Counted from the stretch's first letter, positions 43,306 to 51,732 are shown. The stretch is DNA of 64,000 bases from JASJAR01 sp038530285 (GCA_038530285.1 JBCBCY010000002.1:169283-233282); one strand, 5' to 3'. Made by a program: numbers and translations. The notes: generated from the sequence alone by a model not told the origin.

Positions 43306-43812
43306 TCACACCTCTGCGGGCATGAACGGTATATCGGTGACGTAGCTATCGGCTCCCGCCGCGGTCAGCATGGCGTGCACCTGGCCGCGGTGATGGGTTT
43401 GATGGTTGAACAATTGCATCAGACCCACTGCTTTTCGCAGGGGGAAGGATTTGGTGGCCCCCGACGGGCGCAGATTGAGCATCCCGTCGACATCGCCCGG
43501 CCCGGCGGTTTCGGCCCAGGCGATGATGCGCGCATCCATGGCCCACCGCTGGCTCTTGAGGTCCTCCCACTGGGTGATCCAGCGCCCGCTTTCGGCGACG
43601 GGCACCTCGGTCGATGCCTCCCCATCATAGCGCGCGATCCATCTCAGATCGCCCCACATCAGATGCGCCAGCGTGCCGTGGACCGACCCGAAAAACGCCC
43701 CGCGATCGGCCCGGCGCGCGGCATCATCCAAGGTGTCAGCCGCCGCAAACAGGTGGATGTTCTGCCAGCGATTGTAGCGGGCCATATGCTGCAGGTACTC
43801 AGGTGTGATCAT
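43306..43812 (-). CDS. DinB-family putative metalloenzyme
   Basis: A 168-residue four-helix DinB/YfiT-type protein. The likely metal ligands are histidines in FGSVHGTLAHLMWGD and the later FNHQTHHRGQVHAML. Members include bacillithiol-dependent transferases and damage-inducible proteins; the role in alphaproteobacteria is unclear. The ATG at 43812 gives the usual start MITPEYLQHMARYNRW; an earlier one adds only a poor basic stretch. It precedes acuI, and both may be one transcript. Confidence 0.8.
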   Translation of the reverse strand: MITPEYLQHMARYNRWQNIHLFAAADTLDDAARRADRGAFFGSVHGTLAHLMWGDLRWIARYDGEASTEVPVAESGRWITQWEDLKSQRWAMDARIIAWAETAGPGDVDGMLNLRPSGATKSFPLRKAVGLMQLFNHQTHHRGQVHAMLTAAGADSYVTDIPFMPAEV

Positions 43813-43948
43813 AAGCTTTCGCCCCTTGCGACAGGCCAAGTAGTCACTGGCAAAGATTGCCGCGTCAAGGCCACGAATTTGGCTTGTCGAGACCGGCCGA
43901 TCTGACTAGCGTCTCGGGCGGAAAACTCACCCTCGTAGGACATCGCCC

Positions 43949-44986
43949 ATGCACCGGTTCACCGCACTCACATCTGTTTTAGCGCTTTTGGGCGCGGCCG
44001 CGTCAGCACAAGATAGCGACCTTCTGGTCTTTGACTATTCCGGCTTTGAAGACCCCGAATTCCATCAGGCCTATGTCGCCGCCCATGGCGACAGCCCGAA
44101 CTTCACCTTCTTTGGTGATGAAGAAGAGGCCTTTCAGAAGATCGTCGGCGGCTTTCGCGCCGATGTGACCCATGTTTGCGCCGGATCCGTCAACAAGTGG
44201 ATCGAAGCGGGCATCATCGAAGCCTGGGACACCAGCCGCATGCCCGCCTTCGCCGATCTGGATGCCAATCTTGTGGGCACCGATATTGCGCCGGGCGATG
44301 AGGCGTTTTTCATCCCGACCGATTTCGGGTCGACCGCGATCGCGTACAACCCCGAAGACGTGCCCGCCGAGGCGGTGCAAACGCTGGAGGTGTTCAAAGA
44401 CCCCGCCTATGCTGGCCGCCTGTCGATGCCCGACAATGTCGATGATGCCTATGCGCTGGCCTATCTCGCCGTCGGCGTCACCGACTGGACCACCGCCACG
44501 GACGCGGATTTCGACGCCGCATCTGACTGGCTGCGCGCGGTGCACCCGAACTTGCGCACCTACTGGATCGACGTGGCCGAACTGACCCAGCTGATGGCCA
44601 CCGGCGAAGTGCTGGTCGCCTGGGCCTGGAACGAAGTGTTCCCCGCCCTGGTCGAAGAGGGCCTACCGGCAGGCTACGAACGCGAACCGGTCGAGGGGTC
44701 GTCGCTGTGGCTGTGCGGCTATGTGAACATGGCCGAAGGCGAAGGGTCCGAAGACAAGGCCTATGATTACATCAACGCCGTGCTCGATCCGACTTCGACC
44801 GAGCCATTGCTGATGTCCGGGTTTGGTCATGCCAACCGGTCGGGCATGGGCGCGTTCTCTGAAAGTGACCTGACCGCAGCCGGGCTTGAGGCGATCGACG
44901 CGCCGGTTTTGGCCCAATTGCCGCTGCCCATCGCGGTGCGCGAAAAGCATTCGGCAGAATTCGAAAAGATCAAGGCCGGCTTTTAA
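43949..44986 (+). CDS. Polyamine-type ABC transporter periplasmic binding protein (orphan)
   Basis: A 345-residue secreted protein. The signal peptide MHRFTALTSVLALLGAAASA ends before QDSDLL. The mature part (LLVFDYSGFEDPEF, FQKIVGGFRADVTHVCAGSVNKWI, AFFIPTDFGSTAIAYNPE) is of the PotD/PotF spermidine/putrescine binding type. No permease or ATPase gene is nearby, so it either serves a transporter elsewhere or has another role such as sensing. Three tandem hairpins follow the stop. Function beyond the family is not readable. Confidence 0.82.
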   Translation: MHRFTALTSVLALLGAAASAQDSDLLVFDYSGFEDPEFHQAYVAAHGDSPNFTFFGDEEEAFQKIVGGFRADVTHVCAGSVNKWIEAGIIEAWDTSRMPAFADLDANLVGTDIAPGDEAFFIPTDFGSTAIAYNPEDVPAEAVQTLEVFKDPAYAGRLSMPDNVDDAYALAYLAVGVTDWTTATDADFDAASDWLRAVHPNLRTYWIDVAELTQLMATGEVLVAWAWNEVFPALVEEGLPAGYEREPVEGSSLWLCGYVNMAEGEGSEDKAYDYINAVLDPTSTEPLLMSGFGHANRSGMGAFSESDLTAAGLEAIDAPVLAQLPLPIAVREKHSAEFEKIKAGF

Positions 44987-44990
44987 GGAG

Positions 44991-45013
44991 CCGAATTTTA
45001 TCGGAAAATTCGG
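44991..45013 (+). promoter_or_regulatory. Hairpin 1 downstream of the binding-protein gene
   Basis: CCGAATTTT (44991-44999) and AAAATTCGG (45005-45013), a perfect nine-base inverted repeat with loop ATCGG. First of three consecutive hairpins, starting four bases after the stop. Confidence 0.6.
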
Positions 45014-45016
45014 AAC

Positions 45017-45037
45017 GTGATCCTTGATAAGGATCAC
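45017..45037 (+). promoter_or_regulatory. Hairpin 2 downstream of the binding-protein gene
   Basis: GTGATCCTT (45017-45025) and AAGGATCAC (45029-45037), a perfect nine-base inverted repeat with loop GAT. It could stabilise the 3' end of the messenger or bind a dimeric protein. Confidence 0.55.
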
Positions 45038-45040
45038 AAC

Positions 45041-45066
45041 GGGCGGCGCTTCGGGGCCGCCCTTTT
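45041..45066 (+). terminator. Terminator of the polyamine-type binding-protein gene
   Basis: GGGCGGC (45041-45047) pairs with GCCGCCC (45056-45062) around GCTTCGGG, followed by TTTT. This is the third hairpin and a convincing intrinsic terminator. Confidence 0.8.
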
Positions 45067-45096
45067 GCTGCCGAATTCCCCCTTTATTCCAAGCCT

Positions 45097-47313
45097 ATGA
45101 GCGAGCGCCCCCAAGACAGTCCTGACGGTTACACCGCCTGTGACGGTCGGTATGTCCAAACGCCGGCCCTGACCGACCTGCCGGACGCACCAGTGGATTT
45201 TACCCCCTTTCGGGCCGTCGCGCTGGCCTCGGCCCGCGAGGCGGCACAACGGTCTTACGCGCGTGCCTTTTCGCACCTCAATCACGCGCTTGACCACGCT
45301 GAAAACCCGATGGCCCGAGCGGTGAAATCCATCGTCGGCGATACCGACCCCAAGGACAACCGGCGCACTGAAGACATCCTGATGGCCGCGCGCGCCCACA
45401 AAACATCCCGCGCCGAGGCTGCGGTTGACGCGCTCTTTGACGCGCTGGAAACGCCTCAAGGCTGCGCCCAGTTCCGCGCGCAATTGTCCGATGTCATCGG
45501 GTTTGGCCCCGTCAACTATGCCAATGGCTATGCCGCTTATATGGAGCATGAACACCCCTGGGTGATCCCGCTTCTGGACGCGTTGCCGCCTGCGCGCCTG
45601 GCCGCAACTCTGGCAAGCCTTGTGCCGCAGCACATCTTTGACCCCCACCGTACGTGGTTTTACGAACCCGCGTTGGACCGCCTTTTGTCTGGTCCCCATG
45701 GTGATTTGCGCCACCTTGAAGGGACAACGCCCGTGCGTGACCCGCTGAAATCCGAGCCCTTCTTCGACGTCAAAGCCCTGATGACGGGCGAAACCTCCCT
45801 GATCGCAGCGGCGAAACTGGCGCAAACCCTGCGCAAGATGGCGCAGCCCAAGCCCGATGATGCGCAAGCCGAAGCGCGCGCGATGTCCGACATGCTGGGT
45901 GTGCCCGTCAGCGCCAAGGACGTAGAAGATATGGGCCATATTGGTGACGAGCTGCGCCGCAAGCTTCACGAAACCCGCGCCGCCACCCGGCCCATGCCCT
46001 GGGGCGGGTTTGCCGCCGCCGCCCTGCGGGGTGGGCTGACCCCGCGCGCCGCCGCCCTGCCCGCACGCCTCTGGGCGCCCTATCTCGCGACCCATCTTGC
46101 CAGGTTTGACGCCGCTTTGGGCTTGGTCAAAGGCCCCGACAAAGGCTTTGACTACCAGGTCAAATACGCCACAGCACTGTTGCGGCACCTGCCGGCCACG
46201 CCAGCACGCTACAAAGACGCGCTGTTTCGTACCGCTTTGGGCAAGAAAAAATCGGGCCGTGCGGACGCCCAGCGGCTGTTGCGCGGCACGCCGGGTCTTG
46301 TGGGCCGATTGTCGAAGGAGGCGCGCAAAAAAGCACGCGACACGCGCCTGCAGGCCGCCGCCTGCCTGGGGCATTCGGGCGAAAAGGCCGCGATCGCGGT
46401 CTTGGAAGACATGTTGGCCGACGCGCCTGAGCGCATCGTCCAGAACGCAGCGCTCTGCGGGCTGGACCGTCTTGGCGCGAAAACCACGGCCTATGCGCCC
46501 GACCGCGCCGCACTGATCGCCGAAGCCGAGGCGGTTTTTGACAGCCCCTACCCTAACGCGCAGCGCTGGCTTGCTGACCTCGACCTGCCGGACCTGGTGT
46601 TTGATGACGGCACGCGTGCGCCCGTGACCCTTGCCCCCTGGCTGATGCGCCTTGCCGCCGAACTTGGCCTGCCCACAGGCGGGCCGCTTTTGGACCTGCG
46701 CCTGGCGCATCTGGACAAAAACAGCCGCAAAACCCTTGGCCAAAGGGCGCTTGACGCATTCGTCCGCCACGATACCCTGCGCTGGGACGATATGACCGCG
46801 CCGGAACACCGCCCACGCCTGATCGAACAGATGTATGTCGAATATGTCGATCTTTTCGACTGGGAGACCGGCTATCTGCGCGACAATTATCCCCAACAGG
46901 CCAAGCGGCGGCGAGATAAGCTCGATTGGCCGACATTTCGCGACCAGATCACTGAAAGAAAGATCGCGAAGTTCCTGAAAGAAAAACGCAATTGGGAACC
47001 CTATGTGACGTCGGCCAATGATGCCAAGGGCATTTTGGGGTTGGCGCGCGCGCTGACCGCGGGCGCGGTGAAACCCACCTTGCGCGCCTATCTGGGCGAA
47101 CATGCGCGCCGCACGGCGCAAGCCAGATCGCTGATGCAGCTTTATGCCGGTTTCGGCGGCAAACCCGTGATCGCCGAACTCACTCGGATCGCCGAAACCC
47201 AGACGCAAAAAGGCCTGCGCGGCGAAGCCATAGACCTTCTGGAAGATCTTGGTGCGCCCTTTCAGCCCCCGCCGCCGGAAACGTCGCAAGACCGGGTACG
47301 CGACAACAAGTGA
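45097..47313 (+). CDS. Large hypothetical protein, HEAT-like helical solenoid
   Basis: A 738-residue protein with no signal peptide or membrane segment. Much of it looks helical. Residues about 425-465 (LQAAACLGHSGEKAAIAVLEDMLADAPERIVQNAALCGLDRLG) read like two HEAT repeats. The C-terminal part (DRDQITERKIAKFL region, then QTQKGLRGEAIDLLEDLGAP) recalls the end of MolR/DUF4132-DUF5724 proteins, but the resemblance is weak. It is preceded by a terminator and starts at ATG 45097 with no clear ribosome-binding site. It has GC-rich third positions like its neighbours, so it is a real gene. No function can be assigned. Confidence 0.7.
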   Translation: MSERPQDSPDGYTACDGRYVQTPALTDLPDAPVDFTPFRAVALASAREAAQRSYARAFSHLNHALDHAENPMARAVKSIVGDTDPKDNRRTEDILMAARAHKTSRAEAAVDALFDALETPQGCAQFRAQLSDVIGFGPVNYANGYAAYMEHEHPWVIPLLDALPPARLAATLASLVPQHIFDPHRTWFYEPALDRLLSGPHGDLRHLEGTTPVRDPLKSEPFFDVKALMTGETSLIAAAKLAQTLRKMAQPKPDDAQAEARAMSDMLGVPVSAKDVEDMGHIGDELRRKLHETRAATRPMPWGGFAAAALRGGLTPRAAALPARLWAPYLATHLARFDAALGLVKGPDKGFDYQVKYATALLRHLPATPARYKDALFRTALGKKKSGRADAQRLLRGTPGLVGRLSKEARKKARDTRLQAAACLGHSGEKAAIAVLEDMLADAPERIVQNAALCGLDRLGAKTTAYAPDRAALIAEAEAVFDSPYPNAQRWLADLDLPDLVFDDGTRAPVTLAPWLMRLAAELGLPTGGPLLDLRLAHLDKNSRKTLGQRALDAFVRHDTLRWDDMTAPEHRPRLIEQMYVEYVDLFDWETGYLRDNYPQQAKRRRDKLDWPTFRDQITERKIAKFLKEKRNWEPYVTSANDAKGILGLARALTAGAVKPTLRAYLGEHARRTAQARSLMQLYAGFGGKPVIAELTRIAETQTQKGLRGEAIDLLEDLGAPFQPPPPETSQDRVRDNK

Positions 47314-47369
47314 ACCAGTCTTGCTGCTGCGACGTATCTCTTGCGCACACAATTTGAATAGAGCCCCTT

Positions 47370-47720
47370 ATGATCGACGCCCTCAATATCGCATTCGCCC
47401 TGTTTTCCATGGCCCTTGGGGTCATCGGCTGGCTGGCCCCGCGCTACACGATGACCGCACTGGATTTGCAAACCGCAGGCTCGACCATGGGCGTGTCGGA
47501 AATCCGCGCGGCCTCGGGTGCTTTGTATGTGGGTGCAGGCCTTGGCGCGCTGTTTCTGGCGACCCCGGGCGCCTTCGCCATGCTGGGCTTTGTCTGGGGC
47601 GGGGCGGCCATGGGCCGGATCACGTCCATTTTCGCCGACGAAAGCCCCACACGGTTGAAGTGGACGTTCTTTGGGATCGAAGCGGCGGTGGCGGCGGCTT
47701 TGTTGCTTGTGAACCTGTGA
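47370..47720 (+). CDS. DUF4345-like small membrane protein
   Basis: A 116-residue protein with four hydrophobic segments (IDALNIAFALFSMALGVIGW, ASGALYVGAGLGALFLAT, FAMLGFVWGGAAMGRI, FFGIEAAVAAALLLVNL). The pattern SEIRAASGALYVGAGLG and FVWGGAAMGRITSIFAD is typical of the DUF4345 family, function unknown. Its stop is immediately before the tmRNA promoter. It starts 56 bases after the large hypothetical gene. Confidence 0.75.
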   Translation: MIDALNIAFALFSMALGVIGWLAPRYTMTALDLQTAGSTMGVSEIRAASGALYVGAGLGALFLATPGAFAMLGFVWGGAAMGRITSIFADESPTRLKWTFFGIEAAVAAALLLVNL

Positions 47721-47724
47721 CAAC

Positions 47725-47753
47725 TTGATCGAAACCTGATCACCCCATATATC
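47725..47753 (+). promoter_or_regulatory. sigma70-type promoter of the tmRNA gene
   Basis: TTGATC (47725-47730), a 17-base spacer, then TATATC (47748-47753). Transcription would start near 47760, just before the acceptor piece. Confidence 0.65.
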
Positions 47754-47759
47754 TAGCGT

Positions 47760-48071
47760 GTTCCTTCGGGGACTATGGACATAAACGCGCTCGTAATAAG
47801 CGGATCGGACCCGGGGGCGGTACCCGGCGGCTCCACCAAACATCTGTCATTTGCAGACCATGGGGCCGAAATAGGATCGACGGACGTCTAAAGGGGTTTG
47901 CTTTGTCTCGGCTGGAAGCCACCGTTATCGGCGCATTCAAGCTAGTTGCAAATGACAACAAAGCTCCAATGGCGATGGCTGCGTAAGCAGTCGGAACTAT
48001 TGAAATCTAAGTCCTAGCGCTTAGCAGCGTTAGGCGGGGTCCGCAGGCACCTGGCAACAGAAGCCTGCACC
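47760..48071 (+). ncRNA. ssrA: Two-piece (permuted) tmRNA
   Basis: tmRNA rescues stalled ribosomes and tags the incomplete protein for degradation. As in other alphaproteobacteria, the gene is circularly permuted: the acceptor piece comes first (about 47760-47838) and ends CGGCTCC-A-CCA. Bases 47839-47861 are probably removed. The coding piece starts at 47862 with GGGGCCG. CGGCTCC and GGGGCCG pair over seven bases (one G-T), which proves the arrangement. The T stem CCGGG/CCCGG precedes the acceptor strand. The tag frame is at 47948-47986. The coding piece ends in the hairpin GCAGGC/GCCTGC (48043-48068), followed by CTTTT. Exact ends of the mature pieces are estimated. Confidence 0.95.
47948..47986 (+). 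other. tmRNA proteolysis-tag reading frame
   Basis: GCA resume codon, then the frame ANDNKAPMAMAA and TAA. Together with the tRNA-derived alanine this gives a tag starting AANDN, like other alphaproteobacterial tags, which end in AA for ClpXP. The adaptor SspB is encoded 4 kb away. Confidence 0.93.
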
Positions 48072-48246
48072 TTTTCCAAAGAGCATTTGGCACCCGGCAA
48101 CGAAAAGCCCGGCACCGTGTATGGGCGCTGCGCCCAAGACCGGCGGGCCAACCCGCTTAGGATGGTCACGCGCCACCCGGGAGGGGCTGAGCGCCGGCGC
48201 GCGACCCGCGCCCAACCGCCCGCGAATGGGCGGCCGGGCGCGCAAA

Positions 48247-49194
48247 TTACCCTTTGGTTCGCGCGACCGAAAAGTCCCAAAAGCTGCCGGGCGCGACGGA
48301 CAACCCGGGCAGATACCATTCAAGATCCGCCTGCGCGATTGTCGTGGGTTCCACGTTCGCGGCCGGAAACATCCCAAAGGACATCGCATCAACAACCTGG
48401 TCTGTCAGCGTGGCCACAAGATCGGCCGGCAGATCACCCGCCAGTGTCGTGGCCCCCAGTTCAGCTTCAATCACGTCCGGCCGCGTTTCGAGATCTTTCC
48501 AAACCGATTGCAGTGCGAGCACGGTCGCGGCAATGACTTCACGGTTGGAATTCAACGCCGCCTGCGACGCAAACACGACCTCATCGCTGGCCTCAATCTC
48601 AGGCAAGGGGAAGGCCCGGAAACGGCCGGGACTTTCAAGCTCGATCGAGACGTAGTTGGAAAAGTCCAGAAGCGTGAAGGCCGCCTCTCCGTTTTGCAAG
48701 GCGCGGCGCCGGTTTTCCGACCCGGCCAGATATTTGCGTTCGCCCAGGCGGATCCCAAAGGCGCGCTCAAGCCGGTTTGCCATCGTTTCTGTGGCGCTGC
48801 CGGGCGCATGAAGAAGCACCGATGCCCCATCCAACGCCTCAACCGACGTATATTCAGCCGTCGCCACGGGCACAAAGGCCACCCGTGTGGATTGCCCGAT
48901 AACACGCAGCGGGGCTTGCTGGTTTCGGATCGCATCATAGGGCGTTCCTACACCCATGTCCGCCGCCCCGCTGGTGACCGCACCAAACACCGCGTCTTCG
49001 TCGGCAACAATCGCCACATCCACCGATGTGCCCGCCTTAGCGAGCCGCTGAAGCGCCAACAGCAGCGGTAGATTTTCAAGCGATGGGCCTTCACTGATCA
49101 CAACCCGCAATGATCCCTGGGCCAGCGCCGGCATGGGCAGGACAAGTCCTGCCAGAAGCCCCGCCGTCAAGCGGGCAAAGTCACGTCTATACAT
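48247..49194 (-). CDS. NMT1/THI5-like ABC transporter binding protein (orphan)
   Basis: A 315-residue exported protein of the sulfonate/nitrate/thiamine-precursor binding type (LRVVISEGPSLENLPLLLALQRLA, GAVTSGAADMGVGTPYDAIRNQ, GSATETMANRLERAFG). The N-terminus MYRRDFARLTAGLLAGLVLPMPALA has two arginines before a hydrophobic core and may be a Tat signal (RRDFARL), cleaved after ALA. The ATG at 49194 has GGAGC upstream; an earlier in-frame ATG adds an unlikely stretch. No permease or ATPase adjoins it. Ligand unknown. Divergent from the DUF1194 gene. Confidence 0.78.
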   Translation of the reverse strand: MYRRDFARLTAGLLAGLVLPMPALAQGSLRVVISEGPSLENLPLLLALQRLAKAGTSVDVAIVADEDAVFGAVTSGAADMGVGTPYDAIRNQQAPLRVIGQSTRVAFVPVATAEYTSVEALDGASVLLHAPGSATETMANRLERAFGIRLGERKYLAGSENRRRALQNGEAAFTLLDFSNYVSIELESPGRFRAFPLPEIEASDEVVFASQAALNSNREVIAATVLALQSVWKDLETRPDVIEAELGATTLAGDLPADLVATLTDQVVDAMSFGMFPAANVEPTTIAQADLEWYLPGLSVAPGSFWDFSVARTKG

Positions 49195-49318
49195 CAAAAG
49201 CTCCAATGCAGAATCAAACTGCGCCACGCTTGGACAAAATCCCTTTTTGACCCGTTAATTCCCCCCGCACACGACAAGTCTATTTGACGCCTCAGCCCAA
49301 GCGCCTAAACTCTGCGCT

Positions 49319-49966
49319 GTGAGGACGGCTTTGCTGATCATTTTTGTGGCGTTCGCGCCCGTCGCGCGCGCCTGCGAAACAGCGCTCGTGCTGGCAATCG
49401 ACGTCTCAAACTCCATCGACAATTTCGAATATGACATTCAGGCCAAAGGGCTGGCCGAAGCGCTGCGCGACCCCCTGGTTTTGGAATCGCTTGTCACCGG
49501 CAAGGTCGCGCTGACGGTCGTGCAATGGTCGGGGCCCAAAAACCAGGAAATCTCGATCCCCTGGCGCCGCATTGGGTCGGACGCCGATGTGCTGGCCATG
49601 GCGGATGAAGCCGAAGCGATGCCGCGCGCCATCATCATGGCCAACACCGCCATCGGCGACACGATCGCCTTTGCGTCAGACCTGTTTGCAGACGTGCCCG
49701 AGTGCAAGCGCAAGGTCATCGACATCTCTGGCGACGGGGCCGACAACGCCGGCACCGTGCCCGAAGCCCAACGCCGGATCGCGGAAGCGCAAGGGATCAC
49801 GATCAATGGGCTGGCGATTGACCCCAACGGGGTGCCCATCACCAACTACTACCGGATGCGGGTGATCACACGGAACGGCTTTGTGATGACCGCGCGCGGC
49901 CACGGCGCCTATGCTGACACGCTGAAGGAAAAGATCCGCCGCGAAGTCGCGCAGGTGATGTTCTAG
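49319..49966 (+). CDS. DUF1194 protein, secreted von Willebrand factor A-like
   Basis: A 215-residue protein with a signal peptide (start GTG; RTALLIIFVAFAPVARA). The mature part starts CETALVLAIDVSNSIDNFEYD, a VWA-like DxSxS metal-site motif, and GDTIAFASDLFADVPECKRKVIDISGDGADN continues the VWA fold. This is the DUF1194 family; the role is unknown, but VWA domains commonly bind protein partners. Length is typical. Its end is eight bases from the convergent DUF1304 gene. Confidence 0.82.
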   Translation: MRTALLIIFVAFAPVARACETALVLAIDVSNSIDNFEYDIQAKGLAEALRDPLVLESLVTGKVALTVVQWSGPKNQEISIPWRRIGSDADVLAMADEAEAMPRAIIMANTAIGDTIAFASDLFADVPECKRKVIDISGDGADNAGTVPEAQRRIAEAQGITINGLAIDPNGVPITNYYRMRVITRNGFVMTARGHGAYADTLKEKIRREVAQVMF

Positions 49967-49974
49967 CCCGCGTT

Positions 49975-50340
49975 TCAAACCCCGAAAAGCAGCGCCAGAA
50001 TAGCCAGACCGGCCGGCATAGCCTGGACAAAAAGAATGCGTCTGGACGCGGTTGCCGCGCCGTAAACCCCGGCCACCAGCACACAGGCCAGAAAGAACAG
50101 CGCGATATTGCGCGCCCAGTCGGGGTCGCCGATCAACAACGCCCAGATCAGCCCGGCCGCGAGAAACCCGTTATAAAGCCCCTGATTTGCCGCCATGACC
50201 TTGGTTTTGGGAAACATCTCGGGGGCAAAGTCGCGAAACACCTTCGGCCCCCGGCTTTCCCAGGCAAACATCTCAAACCACAGGATATAAAGATGCAGCG
50301 CGGCGATCAGGCCGATCAGGATTGAGGCGATCAGAGACAT
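49975..50340 (-). CDS. DUF1304 membrane protein
   Basis: A 121-residue protein with four hydrophobic segments, starting MSLIASILIGLIAALHLYILWFEMFAW. The pattern ESRGPKVFRDF and NQGLYNGFLAAGLIWAL matches DUF1304, small membrane proteins of unknown function. The ATG at 50340 is preferred to an upstream in-frame ATG. Convergent with the DUF1194 gene, divergent from chrA. Confidence 0.82.
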   Translation of the reverse strand: MSLIASILIGLIAALHLYILWFEMFAWESRGPKVFRDFAPEMFPKTKVMAANQGLYNGFLAAGLIWALLIGDPDWARNIALFFLACVLVAGVYGAATASRRILFVQAMPAGLAILALLFGV

Positions 50341-50454
50341 CTGGCACTCCGGGGCTTGCGGTGATCGCAACACTCTGGCACGGCCCGGGCCAGACCGCCA
50401 TGCAGATGTTACGCCGCGGTCTTAGCTTGCGGGGCCGGGGCAAGGGGCAATCGT

Positions 50455-51717
50455 GTGACACAGGACCATCCAAGCGCGGTCACTTTGGCGGACCTGACGC
50501 GGGTCTTTGGCCGCATCGGGCTGGTGTCCTTTGGGGGCCCGGCTGCGCAAATCGCCCTGATGCAGCGCGAGTTGGTCGATGACCGTCCCTGGCTTTCGGA
50601 AGATCAGTTCCTGCGCGCGCTGTCGTTTTGCATGTTGCTGCCGGGGCCCGAGGCCATGCAACTGGCCACCTATGCCGGCTGGCGATTGCGCGGGGTGCCC
50701 GGCGGGCTGATCGCGGGCGGATTGTTCGTGCTGCCCGGCGCGGTCGTGATCGCAGCACTTGCGGCCGCCTATGTCACCTATGGCACGCTGAGCTTTGTGG
50801 AAGCCGCCTTTGTGGGCATCAAGGCGGCGGTTCTGGTCATCGTCATCCGGGCCCTGTGGACCCTGTCGCGCCGGGCTTTGCGCGGGGCCGAAGATATCGC
50901 CGTCGCGGTGGCGGCCTTCGCGGTCTTGTTCTTCACCGGCCTGCCCTACCCGGTCCTGATCGGCCTTGCCGCCCTTTGGGGCGGGGTCCGTGCCGCCCCC
51001 CCGGGCGACATGGCCACACCTGCGGCCCCCAAAGGCACAGGCACATTGCGCACCGGGGCGATCTGGCTTGCCCTATGGCTCGGACCCCTGGCGGCGATCC
51101 ATATCTTTGCCCCGGGACTTCTGGCAGAGGTCGCGCGCTTCTTTTCGGTCCTTGCGGTGGTCACCTTCGGCGGGGCCTATGCGCTCTTGGCGTATATGGC
51201 GCAGGTCGTTGTCGGCGATCTGGGCTGGATCACCACGCCCCAGATGCTCGACGCGCTGGGTTTGGCCGAAACCACGCCGGGCCCGCTCATTCTGGTGACC
51301 GAATTTGTGGCCTTTCTGGCCGGCTACGCCCAGGGTGGGTTTGCGCTGGCGCTGGCGGCGGCTTTGGTCGCGCTCTGGATGACGTTTGTGCCCTGTTTTC
51401 TATGGATTTTCACCGCCGCCCCCTGGATTGAGTGGATCACCACGCGCCCAAGGCTGAAAGGGGCCCTGGCCGCGATCACGGCGGCTGTGGTGGGGGTGAT
51501 CGCCTATCTGGCGGTCTGGTTGGGGATGCATGTGCTCTTTGCGCGGCTGAGCGACGTGAGCGCGGGCCCCTTCCGCGTCACCCTGCCCGAGCTTGCCAGC
51601 CTCGATCCCGTCGTGATCGGCCTTGCCGGGTTTGCCGCTTTGTTGATCTTTGCCTTCCGCATCGGGATCATCCCCGTCATTGCACTGGCCGCTGCCGCCG
51701 GGCTCGCCTTCGCCTGA
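50455..51717 (+). CDS. chrA: Chromate efflux transporter ChrA
   Basis: A 420-residue CHR-family transporter of the long, two-domain type. It exports chromate (or sulfate-like anions) using the proton gradient. Each half has the CHR motif: GLVSFGGPAAQIALMQRELVD with LPGPEAMQLATYAGW in the first, VVTFGGAYALLAYMAQ with LGLAETTPGPLILVTEFV in the second. About ten hydrophobic helices. Start GTG at 50455. Chromate is known for the family; the local substrate is not proved. A very short frame follows directly. Confidence 0.9.
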   Translation: MTQDHPSAVTLADLTRVFGRIGLVSFGGPAAQIALMQRELVDDRPWLSEDQFLRALSFCMLLPGPEAMQLATYAGWRLRGVPGGLIAGGLFVLPGAVVIAALAAAYVTYGTLSFVEAAFVGIKAAVLVIVIRALWTLSRRALRGAEDIAVAVAAFAVLFFTGLPYPVLIGLAALWGGVRAAPPGDMATPAAPKGTGTLRTGAIWLALWLGPLAAIHIFAPGLLAEVARFFSVLAVVTFGGAYALLAYMAQVVVGDLGWITTPQMLDALGLAETTPGPLILVTEFVAFLAGYAQGGFALALAAALVALWMTFVPCFLWIFTAAPWIEWITTRPRLKGALAAITAAVVGVIAYLAVWLGMHVLFARLSDVSAGPFRVTLPELASLDPVVIGLAGFAALLIFAFRIGIIPVIALAAAAGLAFA

Positions 51718-51732
51718 ACAAGGCTGGGTGCG

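Noticed and set aside
45017..45037. Operator controlling the following 738-residue gene
   Set aside because: It is followed by an intrinsic terminator before that gene, so it belongs to the 3' end of the binding-protein transcript.
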